DNA of 39,810 nucleotides from Flavobacteriaceae bacterium (GTDB lineage Bacteria; Bacteroidota; Bacteroidia; Flavobacteriales; Flavobacteriaceae): the NCBI GenBank assembly GCA_947451475.1, contig CANFZC010000018.1, positions 1-39,810 on the forward strand, written 5' to 3'. Positions within the stretch are counted from its first letter, which is position 1, and each line of letters opens with the position of its first letter. The notes under the pieces are model-generated. The model searched no databases. It was not told where the DNA came from and worked only from the letters and a program-made list of their open reading frames with translations. Below are positions 13,790 through 21,469 of this stretch, in pieces. Position numbers and translations under genes: made by a program.

Positions 13790-14554
13790 ATGAAAGGGAA
13801 TAAGCTTATGATGACTGCGTTATTGGCAATTTTTGGATTTGTTTTATTGGCATTGTCTGTTTATTTGCTAACCAAAAACAGCTCCGGTGCACTTAGTGCG
13901 GATAAGCAAAAACAGTTAGAGGATGCTATCAAACAGATTGAAGTGCTGCATGCAGAAATAATAGAAAAAGATAAAATCGTATCTGAAAATGAGCAAAAAC
14001 TCAAAAGCTTTAAATCAGAATCCATGAGTCATTATGTCGGGCAAAATATGCCGATCATTGAGATTATGGATAATGATTTAAGTGAGGGTCATGGCCATGA
14101 AGAAGGTTCTAGAAGAGTACATAGATTAATGTACCATCACCAAATTCGTTTTTATTTGTTAAATGCAGGGAAGAACTCTTTGAAAGATGTTATATTCTCC
14201 ATTAAAGATGATTATAACCGAAATAAGGATAAAAAGAAAAAATCAAGTGGTAGTGCAAATGTAGATTATACGGGTAAAAAACTAGATAGCGATGAGTTAG
14301 GTACTTATGAAAATATAGAGGTAAACACCTTAAATTTAAAATCAAAAAAATTAATTTATACTAGTAACCTTCCGGGTAGCTTTGGCACTGGTGATTATGA
14401 ATACCATCTAATCATTGAATGGAGCCAAGGATTTTATCAAATGCTGATTAAAATAAATGAGTTAAATGGTACGCTAAATTATAACTATGAATTCTTCGAT
14501 ATGGATGGTAAACCAATTGATTTCAAGAGTTCGGAAAATAATGTAAGTAATTAA
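13790..14554 (+). CDS. membrane-anchored coiled-coil hypothetical protein
   Basis: The product is 254 aa. One membrane helix (about 7-28, LLAIFGFVLLALSVYLL) is followed by a charged helical stretch (about 37-75, KQKQLEDAIKQIEVLHAEII EKDK) with heptad-like spacing, suggesting a coiled coil. The rest (about 80-254) is a soluble, beta-rich domain with a His-rich turn (EGHGHEEGSRRVHRLMYHH, about 97-116). Which side of the membrane it faces is uncertain; a short N-terminus with Lys favours an extracytoplasmic C-terminus. I recognise no family. It is a single-gene unit between tRNA-Leu and a strong shared terminator, with two hairpins in its leader and no clear consensus -7 box. Confidence 0.7.
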   Translation: MKGNKLMMTALLAIFGFVLLALSVYLLTKNSSGALSADKQKQLEDAIKQIEVLHAEIIEKDKIVSENEQKLKSFKSESMSHYVGQNMPIIEIMDNDLSEGHGHEEGSRRVHRLMYHHQIRFYLLNAGKNSLKDVIFSIKDDYNRNKDKKKKSSGSANVDYTGKKLDSDELGTYENIEVNTLNLKSKKLIYTSNLPGSFGTGDYEYHLIIEWSQGFYQMLIKINELNGTLNYNYEFFDMDGKPIDFKSSENNVSN

Positions 14555-14558
14555 AAAT

Positions 14559-14584
14559 GCCTCTCAATATTGAGAGGCTTTTTT
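14559..14584. terminator. bidirectional terminator
   Basis: GCCTCTCA-ATAT-TGAGAGGC is a perfect palindrome of 20 bases with T runs outward. It lies between the convergent genes at 13790-14554 (+) and 14587-16353 (-). Confidence 0.92.
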
Positions 14585-14586
14585 AA

Positions 14587-16353
14587 TTACTTAACTGTAG
14601 CAATCCAGTTGTTGATTTTCTTTTCTAACAATTCTAAGGGCAACACCCCCGATTCTAATACCTTTTGGTGGAAGACTTTGATATCAAATTTGTCTTTCAT
14701 TTTGTCTTTTGCTTTTTGACGTAATTCTAATATTTTCAATTGTCCTATTTTATAGGACAAGGCTTGTCCTGGTATTGCCATATAGCGTTCGATTTCAGAA
14801 GTGATACTAGCTTCTGTTTCGGCTTCGTTATCTAGAGAATATTTGATAGCTTGTTCGCGACTCCAACCTTTGCTATGTATACCTGTGTCAACGACCAATC
14901 GAATTGCTCTGTGCATTTCATCATTTAGCATGCCTAAATATTGGTAAGGGTCTTTATATAACCCCAGTTCCTTACCGAGGCTTTCGCAGTATAACGCCCA
15001 TCCTTCACCATAAGCACCAAACCAATTGAATTTTCTGAAATCAGGCAACGTTTTACTTTCCTGTTGCAATGAAATTTGGAAGTGATGTCCGGGTATTGCC
15101 TCATGCAGAAACAAATCTTCATCCTCCAAAACATTGTAGTTTTTCACATCAGGAATGGGAACGTAAAAAGTACCTGGTCTAGATCCGTCTGCGGAACCTT
15201 GCATATATTCAGCACTTGCAGTTTTTTCTCGAAATGCCTCCGTTCTTTTAATTCTGAATGGTGTTTTGGGTTGCAAGGAGAATAACTTATCTACATTAGG
15301 TTTTATGGTTTTGTATATTCTTTCGAAATTATCCGTTACTTGTTTAGGATCTGTAAATGGGCGTAGTTCTTTTTTAGTTCTAACATCATTTAAAAACTCT
15401 TTTAAGGTTCCTTTGAAGCCGACTTCATTTTTTACTTTTTCCATTTCGGAATTTAACAGAGCGACTTCTTTCAATCCCAATTCATGAATTTCTGCTGGGT
15501 TTTTTGAGGTTGTGGTCCATTTTTTAACTAATACTTTATAAAGATTATTGCCGCCGGGTAGATTACCAATGCCACTAGTGCTTCTGCAAGCTGGCACGTA
15601 TTCTGTTTTCATATAATTCACAAGTTTTTGAAACTGAGGAATAAGAGTTTTAGTTATTGATGTGGCGTAATCTTTGGATAAAGCGTTTTTTTCTTCTTCG
15701 GTAAAATTAGAGGGGAATTTTTTACAGCTAGAGAAAAATAGATTCCCTTCTGCATTAGGAGTAATCATGTCTTCAAACTGCGGAATTACTTTTTCAGCTA
15801 ATACTTTTGGTAACACTACTTTTTTAGCAACTCCTTTTTTCATATAAACCATAGCAGAGTCTATCCAAACAGCATAGAGGTTCATTCTTTTCAAGAATTT
15901 TTTATAATCCTTTACTGTTTTAAAGGGCTGGGCACTTTCGGCACTAGCGAATTGACCCATTGTGATATGGGTGCCGTCAAACTGCTCTATAGGCGTTAAA
16001 TTACCATTTTGTTGTAGTAATTCGGTGCCAACTTCAGACTCCCATTTGATAATCTCATAACTATTTTTCTCTTCTTCTGATAATTGAGTAGTATCTACAC
16101 TTTTCAATTCCAACATGTATTTTTTATAAAATAACGTTTTCTTTTTGCAGTAAGAATCGGTCATTTCAAAGACTAGCTGGTCATCGTATTCATGTTGGTC
16201 ACTTTGGGTAGCATCTAGCGGATTCAGTTCGTTTTTTTCTTTGAAATAGGAATCAGTGATTGCTTTAAAATCTTGACTCTTTTTATCGGATTTACAGTTT
16301 ACAAACAACAACGACAAGCAAAGCATTGTTGTATAAGAATATATTTTTTTCAT
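14587..16353 (-). CDS. DUF885 family lipoprotein, putative metallopeptidase
   Basis: The product is 588 aa. The N-terminus ends in lipobox FVNC (Cys20), so it is lipid-anchored. The body is an almost wholly helical DUF885 domain. The metal-binding HExxxGH motif reads HEAIPGHHFQ, with His417, Glu418 and His423, and EGWALYCESLGKELGLYKDPY downstream probably supplies the third ligand and helix. DUF885 proteins are distant relatives of M3/M32-type carboxypeptidases and are annotated as X-Pro dipeptidyl-peptidase-like, mostly without biochemical proof. Length is normal and all key residues are present. The downstream terminator is shared with the convergent neighbour; the upstream NTF2-like gene lies 52 bases away and may be cotranscribed. 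Confidence 0.9.
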   Translation of the reverse strand: MKKIYSYTTMLCLSLLFVNCKSDKKSQDFKAITDSYFKEKNELNPLDATQSDQHEYDDQLVFEMTDSYCKKKTLFYKKYMLELKSVDTTQLSEEEKNSYEIIKWESEVGTELLQQNGNLTPIEQFDGTHITMGQFASAESAQPFKTVKDYKKFLKRMNLYAVWIDSAMVYMKKGVAKKVVLPKVLAEKVIPQFEDMITPNAEGNLFFSSCKKFPSNFTEEEKNALSKDYATSITKTLIPQFQKLVNYMKTEYVPACRSTSGIGNLPGGNNLYKVLVKKWTTTSKNPAEIHELGLKEVALLNSEMEKVKNEVGFKGTLKEFLNDVRTKKELRPFTDPKQVTDNFERIYKTIKPNVDKLFSLQPKTPFRIKRTEAFREKTASAEYMQGSADGSRPGTFYVPIPDVKNYNVLEDEDLFLHEAIPGHHFQISLQQESKTLPDFRKFNWFGAYGEGWALYCESLGKELGLYKDPYQYLGMLNDEMHRAIRLVVDTGIHSKGWSREQAIKYSLDNEAETEASITSEIERYMAIPGQALSYKIGQLKILELRQKAKDKMKDKFDIKVFHQKVLESGVLPLELLEKKINNWIATVK

Positions 16354-16405
16354 ATGAATGGATTTGATTGTTAATAGAAGTTGGTTTTGTTGAAATCATG
16401 ATATA

Positions 16406-16768
16406 TTAACCGTGATATACTCGTGAAGCAATAATATGGCCATCCTTAATTTCTAATAATTCAGCCACGAATAGGTCATCTTCATTGGCTACCATTCGAA
16501 TGTATTCCATAAAAACTCTATCGGAATTTGAAGTTAGCGATGTGACTTTATAATGCAGGGTAGGCAATCGATCAAATGCTTCTTTCCACCAAGCGCGCAA
16601 GGCATCTTTACCGATCACCAATCCGTTTGTTTCAGGATGGTGTGTTTTGAGTTTTGGACTGTAATGTTGTGCATCATCATCATATAAAGACAATAATTTT
16701 TCCAAGTTATGAGCATTAAAGGCTTCAAACCAAAGATGGGCTATTGATAAGTTTTTTTCTGTTGACAT
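16406..16768 (-). CDS. NTF2-like/SnoaL-like domain protein
   Basis: The product is 120 aa, cytoplasmic. It shows the cone-shaped NTF2-like fold by pattern: an N-terminal helix pair AHLWFEAFNAHNLEKLLSLYDDDAQHYSP, a second GKDALRAWWKEAFDRLP segment, then strands HYKVTSLTSNSDRVFMEYIRM and FVAELLEIKDGHIIASRVYHG. This matches SnoaL/ketosteroid-isomerase-like small proteins. The first-helix Trp/Phe and the Asp pair are conserved, but no substrate can be named. It lies between the terminator of the pseudouridine synthase gene and the DUF885 gene, so it could be the first gene of a two-gene transcript with DUF885. Confidence 0.85.
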   Translation of the reverse strand: MSTEKNLSIAHLWFEAFNAHNLEKLLSLYDDDAQHYSPKLKTHHPETNGLVIGKDALRAWWKEAFDRLPTLHYKVTSLTSNSDRVFMEYIRMVANEDDLFVAELLEIKDGHIIASRVYHG

Positions 16769-16780
16769 AGTTTCTAAAAA

Positions 16781-16803
16781 AAAATCCCAATAATTGGGAT
16801 TTT
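16781..16803 (-). terminator. terminator of the pseudouridine synthase gene
   Basis: AAAATCCCAA-TAA-TTGGGATTTT is a perfect 10-bp stem with a 3-base loop. On the minus strand it is followed by a U-rich stretch and lies 23 bases after the stop at 16826. Confidence 0.85.
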
Positions 16804-16825
16804 ATGATTGTAAAAATATACTTTT

Positions 16826-17761
16826 TTATACGTTTTTCAAATTGATTATTTCCTGTTCAGTAAGGAATCTCCAATTGCCACGAGGTAAGTTCTTTTTGGT
16901 AAGGCCTGCAAAAGATACTCGGTCAATTTTCAAGACATCGTATTTAAAGCTTTCAAATATAGCGCGAACTACTTTTACATTAGGAGTTCTCAATTTTAAA
17001 CCAATTTCAGTTTTTGGTTCGTTATCAATATAAGAGATTTCATCTACAAATAACTTATGACCATCTAACGTTACCCCATTTGCTATTTTTTCTAGGTCTT
17101 CAAATTTTAAATTTTTATCTAAAGAAACTTGGTAAATTTTGGAAGACTTTTGATTTGGAAGACTGAACTTTCTAATCATGTCAGTGTCATTTGTGAAAAC
17201 TAATAATCCAGTAGTATTCTTATCCATTCTTCCAATAGGTTGTACTTTTGCTTTAGTAGCCGCACGAACTAATTCTAATACATTTCTATGATCTGCATCG
17301 TCTTCATTGGAGGTAGTGAAGTTTTTCGGTTTGTTTAATACGATGTATTCTTTGCGTTCTGGAGTTAAAATTGCACCGTCAAAATTTACAACATCGCCCG
17401 GTTTTACTTTGTGCCCCATTTCGGTAATGACTTCACCGTTTACTTTTACATTTCCAGATTGAATATAAATATCGGCATCACGACGCGAACAAACCCCTGA
17501 ATTAGAGATGTATTTGTTCAAACGGATGTCATCTGATTTTAGAGGTTTTGGCACATTATTTTGCGCTACTTTAGCGGGTCTTTTAGTGGCCGATTCCTCA
17601 GTTGCTGGTTTTGCTTTCTTAGGCCCTTGGGCTCTCTTAGCCATTGCAGGTTTTGGCTTATTCGAGTTTGGTCGAGAACTGTTAGGTCTTGAACCACCTC
17701 GATTATTGTTGCCTTCCTTCTTATTCATAAATTCTGTAATTAACTTCGTCTGTTTGGCCAT
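16826..17761 (-). CDS. RsuA/RluB family rRNA pseudouridine synthase
   Basis: The product is 311 aa. The first 75 residues are a basic, disordered Asn/Arg/Pro/Lys/Ala-rich extension common in Bacteroidota members. An S4 RNA-binding domain follows (about 78-133; DIRLNKYISNSGVCSRRDAD), then the catalytic domain with IVLNKPKNFTTS and the signature PIGRMDKNTTGLLVFTND, in which Asp180 is the nucleophile. It isomerises a uridine in rRNA; RluB (23S) versus RsuA (16S) cannot be decided by eye, with RluB slightly favoured. The ATG at 17761 is used; an in-frame ATG at 17728 (MNKKEGNNN) is an alternative. A consensus -7 box stands at 17779-17786 and a terminator follows the gene. Confidence 0.92.
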   Translation of the reverse strand: MAKQTKLITEFMNKKEGNNNRGGSRPNSSRPNSNKPKPAMAKRAQGPKKAKPATEESATKRPAKVAQNNVPKPLKSDDIRLNKYISNSGVCSRRDADIYIQSGNVKVNGEVITEMGHKVKPGDVVNFDGAILTPERKEYIVLNKPKNFTTSNEDDADHRNVLELVRAATKAKVQPIGRMDKNTTGLLVFTNDTDMIRKFSLPNQKSSKIYQVSLDKNLKFEDLEKIANGVTLDGHKLFVDEISYIDNEPKTEIGLKLRTPNVKVVRAIFESFKYDVLKIDRVSFAGLTKKNLPRGNWRFLTEQEIINLKNV

Positions 17762-17778
17762 TGTGGCCTAGTTTGGGG

Positions 17779-17786
17779 CAAAGATA
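17779..17786 (-). promoter_or_regulatory. -7 box of the pseudouridine synthase gene
   Basis: The minus strand reads TATCTTTG, matching TAnnTTTG, 18 bases before the ATG at 17761. Confidence 0.6.
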
Positions 17787-17892
17787 CGCATTTAAGCTTC
17801 TTTAAAGGTGCTAATTACAACCTATGCGCAATATGTTTTGCTTTTTGATACAAAAATGATTCGTAAGAATGGATTGAAAAGGATACTAACAA

Positions 17893-18813
17893 TTATAAAT
17901 TAAGTAATCTTTTCCCATGAATAAGTACGTCGGGATTAATTAAAATAATGCAGAAAACTCCTGAAACCACTAGGAATTTTAATATGTTATGAAGTTTTAA
18001 GTAATCTGGTTTGGAATTGGACCTCCATAGTTTTTGTAAAAAGAAAAGCAAAATGATACTACTCAAATAAAAATAGAGATCCATGTAGCCTACTTCAAAT
18101 ATATCTACTAAAAAATAGATGGGTATAATAGTAGATATCGTAAGCAGTGTAATGATCTTTTTAGAAAAAGATTCACCATACAATACAGGTATCGTTTGAT
18201 AATCATTTGCGATATCGCCTTTGATGTTTTCTAAATCTTTAATCATTTCACGAATTAAAATCAGTAGGAATAAGAAAGTAGCATGAGCGAAAATCTGGGG
18301 ATAGATGCTTTTATAGTACAATAGAATCGCGAAAAAGGGAAGAACTGCAAGAAAAGAAGCAGTTAAATTGCCGATTACCACTATCTTTTTTAGTTTATGA
18401 GAGTAAAACCAAATTAGAAAAATATAGGTAGAGAAAAATAAAACGGCTCTAAATGACACTAAACAAGCCAGTAGCGCTACTATAAAGTTAACTGTAAAGT
18501 AGACATTTAGTTTAGTCTTTTGACTGACTAATCTATCGAGTTGTGATTTATTAGGTCGGTTTATTAAGTCTTTATTACTGTCGTAAAAACTATTGATAAT
18601 GTATCCTGAAGCGATAGTAAAGCTAGTCACCAATACAATGATGAATAGATTAAAGTCAAGTAAAACGCTTAAGGCTCTTTTGTTTTCTGGAGCTAAAATA
18701 AAAATCGCTGATAGGTATTGTGCTAGTACAATAACAGGAATGTTATAACCGCGTACTACGGAAAACAAACTGATAATTTTCATTACAAGATGTTTGTTTT
18801 TACGGCTTAGCAT
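17893..18813 (-). CDS. UbiA family prenyltransferase
   Basis: The product is 306 aa, with eight or nine membrane helices. The first prenyl-diphosphate/Mg motif NxxxDxxxD reads NSFYDSNKD (Asn74, Asp78, Asp82) and the second is IKDLENIKGDIAND (Asp193, Asp200, Asp204), both intact. Bacteroidota members are usually labelled geranylgeranylglycerol-phosphate geranylgeranyltransferase, a name from archaeal lipid synthesis; here the acceptor is unknown and a quinone, carotenoid or pigment-related role is equally possible. It is the third gene of the mevalonate operon, 16 bases after mevalonate kinase, which fits an isoprenoid user being made with its substrate supply. An in-frame ATG at 18783 (MKIISLFSVV) is a plausible alternative start, ten codons in. 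Confidence 0.85.
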   Translation of the reverse strand: MLSRKNKHLVMKIISLFSVVRGYNIPVIVLAQYLSAIFILAPENKRALSVLLDFNLFIIVLVTSFTIASGYIINSFYDSNKDLINRPNKSQLDRLVSQKTKLNVYFTVNFIVALLACLVSFRAVLFFSTYIFLIWFYSHKLKKIVVIGNLTASFLAVLPFFAILLYYKSIYPQIFAHATFLFLLILIREMIKDLENIKGDIANDYQTIPVLYGESFSKKIITLLTISTIIPIYFLVDIFEVGYMDLYFYLSSIILLFFLQKLWRSNSKPDYLKLHNILKFLVVSGVFCIILINPDVLIHGKRLLNL

Positions 18814-18829
18814 AGTGTTTTAGGATCAA

Positions 18830-19768
18830 TTAAAATTGGTACACTACTTCCAGTTTATAGTCTTTTAAAGATTGTTTTGCTTTTGCTAAATCTTGTGTAA
18901 ATCCTAAAATGTAACCACCACCACCAGAACCACAAAGTTTTAAGTAGTAATCATTTGTATCAATTCCTTTTTGCCAAACACCATGAAATTGTTCAGGTAT
19001 CATAGGCTTAAAGTTGTTCAATACTACTTTTGAAAGTTGTTTTGTGTTTTCGAATAAGGATTTTATATCCCCTCCTAAGAAGTTTTCAACGCAAGCATCA
19101 GTGTATTTAACAAATTGATTTTTTAACATTTTACGAAACCCTTCCTCTTTTAGGTTTTCCATAAAGATATTTACCATTGGAGCTGTTTCTCCTACTATTC
19201 CTGAATCTAGCAAGAATACTGCCCCTTTGCCGGTAGCACTTTGAGAAGGTATCCCAGTAGCTTCGATATTGTCTTTAGAATTGATTAAAATAGGAATGCT
19301 TAAATAACTATTTAAAGGGTCAAGACCTGAACTTTTTCCATGAAAGAAAGATTCCATTTGGGAAAAGATGGCTTTTAATTGCAATAATTTTTCTCGAGTT
19401 AAATTCTCTAAAACGGTTATCTTATTATCGGCGTATTTGTCATAAATAGCCGCTACTAAAGCGCCGCTGCTTCCAACACCATATCCTTGAGGGATACTGG
19501 AATCAAAATACATGCCGCGGGCAACATCAGCTTTTAAAACTTCAAGATTGAATGTTACTAACTCAGGTTGGTCAAATTGTAATTGTTCCAGGTAAGTAAC
19601 AAAACGAACTAGACTTGCGTTAGATTTAATAGCTTCCTCTGATGGATGCTCATCCACTTTTAAAGCGCCGTTGTAAAAGTTATAAGGGATGGATAAACCT
19701 TTAGAATCTTTTATAATTCCGTATTCTCCGAAGAGTAATATTTTTGAGTAAAAAAGCGGTCCTTTCAT
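18830..19768 (-). CDS. mevalonate kinase-type GHMP kinase
   Basis: The product is 312 aa. The GHMP ATP loop is PQGYGVGSSGALVAAI (93-108). KSSGLDPLNSYLS (145-157) carries the catalytic Asp150 in the GLDP motif that marks mevalonate kinases, and LCGSGGGGYILGF (278-290) is the C-terminal glycine motif. It phosphorylates mevalonate at the 5 position at the expense of ATP. It sits five bases after the decarboxylase gene and 16 before the UbiA gene. No phosphomevalonate kinase is in the window, so either it is elsewhere or one of the GHMP proteins here takes on that step. Specificity for mevalonate rests on family and context. Confidence 0.87.
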   Translation of the reverse strand: MKGPLFYSKILLFGEYGIIKDSKGLSIPYNFYNGALKVDEHPSEEAIKSNASLVRFVTYLEQLQFDQPELVTFNLEVLKADVARGMYFDSSIPQGYGVGSSGALVAAIYDKYADNKITVLENLTREKLLQLKAIFSQMESFFHGKSSGLDPLNSYLSIPILINSKDNIEATGIPSQSATGKGAVFLLDSGIVGETAPMVNIFMENLKEEGFRKMLKNQFVKYTDACVENFLGGDIKSLFENTKQLSKVVLNNFKPMIPEQFHGVWQKGIDTNDYYLKLCGSGGGGYILGFTQDLAKAKQSLKDYKLEVVYQF

Positions 19769-19773
19769 AGATA

Positions 19774-20862
19774 TTAATTGATAGTTTCAATTGCACCGAA
19801 TCCAATTTCATCACAAATATACTGACCATTTTGACAATAGCCAACTAATTCAGTGGTAATAAATTGTAAAACAGTGGCTCTAACGTTTTCGGGATATAAC
19901 ACATGTACGTTGGCACCGGCATCTAGTGTAAAACAAATAGGAATATTCGTTTGATTACGGTAGCTCCAAATTTTCTGTATTATTTCTAAGGTATTAGGTT
20001 TCATTAAAATAAAATAGGGAAGCGAGGTCATCATCATGGCGTGCAGGGTCAATGCTTCGCTTTCTACTAATTTAATAAAGTCATTTAGGTTTCCTGTTTC
20101 TAAAGCCTTTTTTAGGGCTGACAAATTATGATGGGCTTGAGCAAAACGTTGTTCCGCAAAAGGATGGTTGTGCATTAAGTCGTGCCCTACGGTGCTTGAT
20201 ACTTGCTTTTCTCCTTTATCTACCAAAAGAATAGTGTCTTGATAGTTGTTGAAAGTTTCATGAATTTGTAATGGAAATTCTACCCCATATAAGTCAGAAC
20301 TATTTTCAATTTCAGCATGATGTCCCCAAACAACTATAGTCCCTTTTACACTTCTGCAGGCACTTCCAGAGCCTAAGCGCGCTAAGAAAGAGGCTTTTTG
20401 ATAAAAGTACTCTTCGGTCATGGATGGGTTTATGGTTCTTTCCAAACTCATTATATTCATGGCTAAAGCAGCCATTCCGGAAGCTGAAGATGCGATGCCG
20501 GAGCTATGAGGAAATGTGTTTTGGGTATCAATAGTAAAGTGATAGTCTTTTAAATAGGGGCAATAGGTGGCAATGCGTTCAAAAAACTTTATGATTTTTG
20601 GTTTGAATTCTTCTTTGGGTTGTCCTTCAAAATGGAAGTCAAATGAAAAAAGCCCGTTAGACTCTATTTTCTTAAAATCTAATTTAGTTATTGTTTTACA
20701 TTGGTTCAAGGTAAAACTTATAGACGGGTTGGCCGGGATTTGATGGTCTTTTTTACCCCAATACTTTACTAAAGCTATATTACTAGGGGCACTCCATTGA
20801 AAGGTACCTGATGCAGGTTGATTGGAAGTAAGTTTAAAAATGAAATCCTTTTCGATTCTCAT
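19774..20862 (-). CDS. mvaD: diphosphomevalonate decarboxylase family protein
   Basis: The product is 362 aa, somewhat longer than most bacterial MvaD because of an N-terminal extension of about 20 residues. Family motifs are KYWGK (33-37), the phosphate-binding PHSSGIASSASG (118-129), SGSACRSVKG (165-174) with Arg170, and LDAGANVHVLYP with catalytic Asp314. It converts mevalonate 5-diphosphate to isopentenyl diphosphate in an ATP-dependent decarboxylation. Relatives act on mevalonate 5-phosphate or 3,5-bisphosphate, so exact specificity is inferred. It heads the mvaD-mevalonate kinase-UbiA operon and has a consensus -7 box at 20880-20887, back to back with that of tspO. Confidence 0.92.
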   Translation of the reverse strand: MRIEKDFIFKLTSNQPASGTFQWSAPSNIALVKYWGKKDHQIPANPSISFTLNQCKTITKLDFKKIESNGLFSFDFHFEGQPKEEFKPKIIKFFERIATYCPYLKDYHFTIDTQNTFPHSSGIASSASGMAALAMNIMSLERTINPSMTEEYFYQKASFLARLGSGSACRSVKGTIVVWGHHAEIENSSDLYGVEFPLQIHETFNNYQDTILLVDKGEKQVSSTVGHDLMHNHPFAEQRFAQAHHNLSALKKALETGNLNDFIKLVESEALTLHAMMMTSLPYFILMKPNTLEIIQKIWSYRNQTNIPICFTLDAGANVHVLYPENVRATVLQFITTELVGYCQNGQYICDEIGFGAIETIN

Positions 20863-20879
20863 GGAATTAGAAATTTAGG

Positions 20880-20887
20880 CAAAGATA
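20880..20887 (-). promoter_or_regulatory. -7 box of the mevalonate operon
   Basis: The minus strand reads TATCTTTG, 18 bases before the mvaD ATG. It faces away from the tspO box at 20921-20928, so about 60 bases hold two divergent promoters. Confidence 0.65.
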
Positions 20888-20920
20888 CTTTTTTTACCAA
20901 AACAACCGGATTTTGTTTAC

Positions 20921-20928
20921 TATATTTG
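20921..20928 (+). promoter_or_regulatory. -7 box of tspO
   Basis: TATATTTG is an exact match to the consensus, 23 bases before the ATG at 20951. Confidence 0.65.
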
Positions 20929-20950
20929 ATTATTATTTAAACAAATTAAG

Positions 20951-21427
20951 ATGCAAAAAATTATTAGAATTGCAACGGCGGTTACCACATGTATGGTTGT
21001 TGGCTATTTGTCGGGGATGGTTACACGAGACAGTATTACCACTTGGTATCCTACGTTGATTAAACCAGTTTTTAATCCGCCCAATTGGGTATTTGCACCG
21101 GTTTGGTCTTTATTGTATGTGATGATGGGTGTTTCTGCTGGTTTAATTTGGACTAAGTTGGAGACCGATGAGGTCGCAGTAAAGGGTGCTTTTAAATTGT
21201 TTATTGGGCAATTAGCGTTGAATGCATTTTGGTCTTATTTGTTCTTTGGGTTGCATAATCCCTTATTGGCCTTGGTAGAGATTTTATTGTTTTGGTTGCT
21301 TATTTATGAAACGTATACTAAGTTTAAAGTAATCGATAAAACGGCAGGTATGTTACTAATACCCTACTTGGCATGGGTTAGTTTTGCTACCCTTCTTAAT
21401 GCTAGTATTTGGTGGTTAAATAGATAA
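20951..21427 (+). CDS. tspO: TspO/MBR family tryptophan-rich sensory protein
   Basis: The product is 158 aa with five membrane helices, the normal size. Typical motifs are TWYPTLIKPVFNPPNWVFAPVW (helix 1-2 loop), LYVMMGVSAGLIW, and LALNAFWSYLFFGLHNPLLALVEI, with the aromatic residues that line the ligand pocket. TspO proteins bind porphyrins and related tetrapyrroles and are linked to stress responses; the transported or degraded ligand is debated. It is divergent from the mevalonate operon, sharing a 88-base promoter region, and convergent with the T9SS gene at 21470, sharing a terminator. Confidence 0.95.
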   Translation: MQKIIRIATAVTTCMVVGYLSGMVTRDSITTWYPTLIKPVFNPPNWVFAPVWSLLYVMMGVSAGLIWTKLETDEVAVKGAFKLFIGQLALNAFWSYLFFGLHNPLLALVEILLFWLLIYETYTKFKVIDKTAGMLLIPYLAWVSFATLLNASIWWLNR

Positions 21428-21457
21428 AAAAAGTCCCGATGATTCGGGACTTTTTTT
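21426..21457. terminator. bidirectional terminator, tspO / T9SS gene A
   Basis: AAAAAAGTCCCGA and TCGGGACTTTTTT pair with loop TGAT and have T runs in both directions. It overlaps the last bases of the tspO stop and lies 13 bases from the T9SS gene's stop. Confidence 0.92.
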
Positions 21458-21469
21458 GGAGAATACTCT

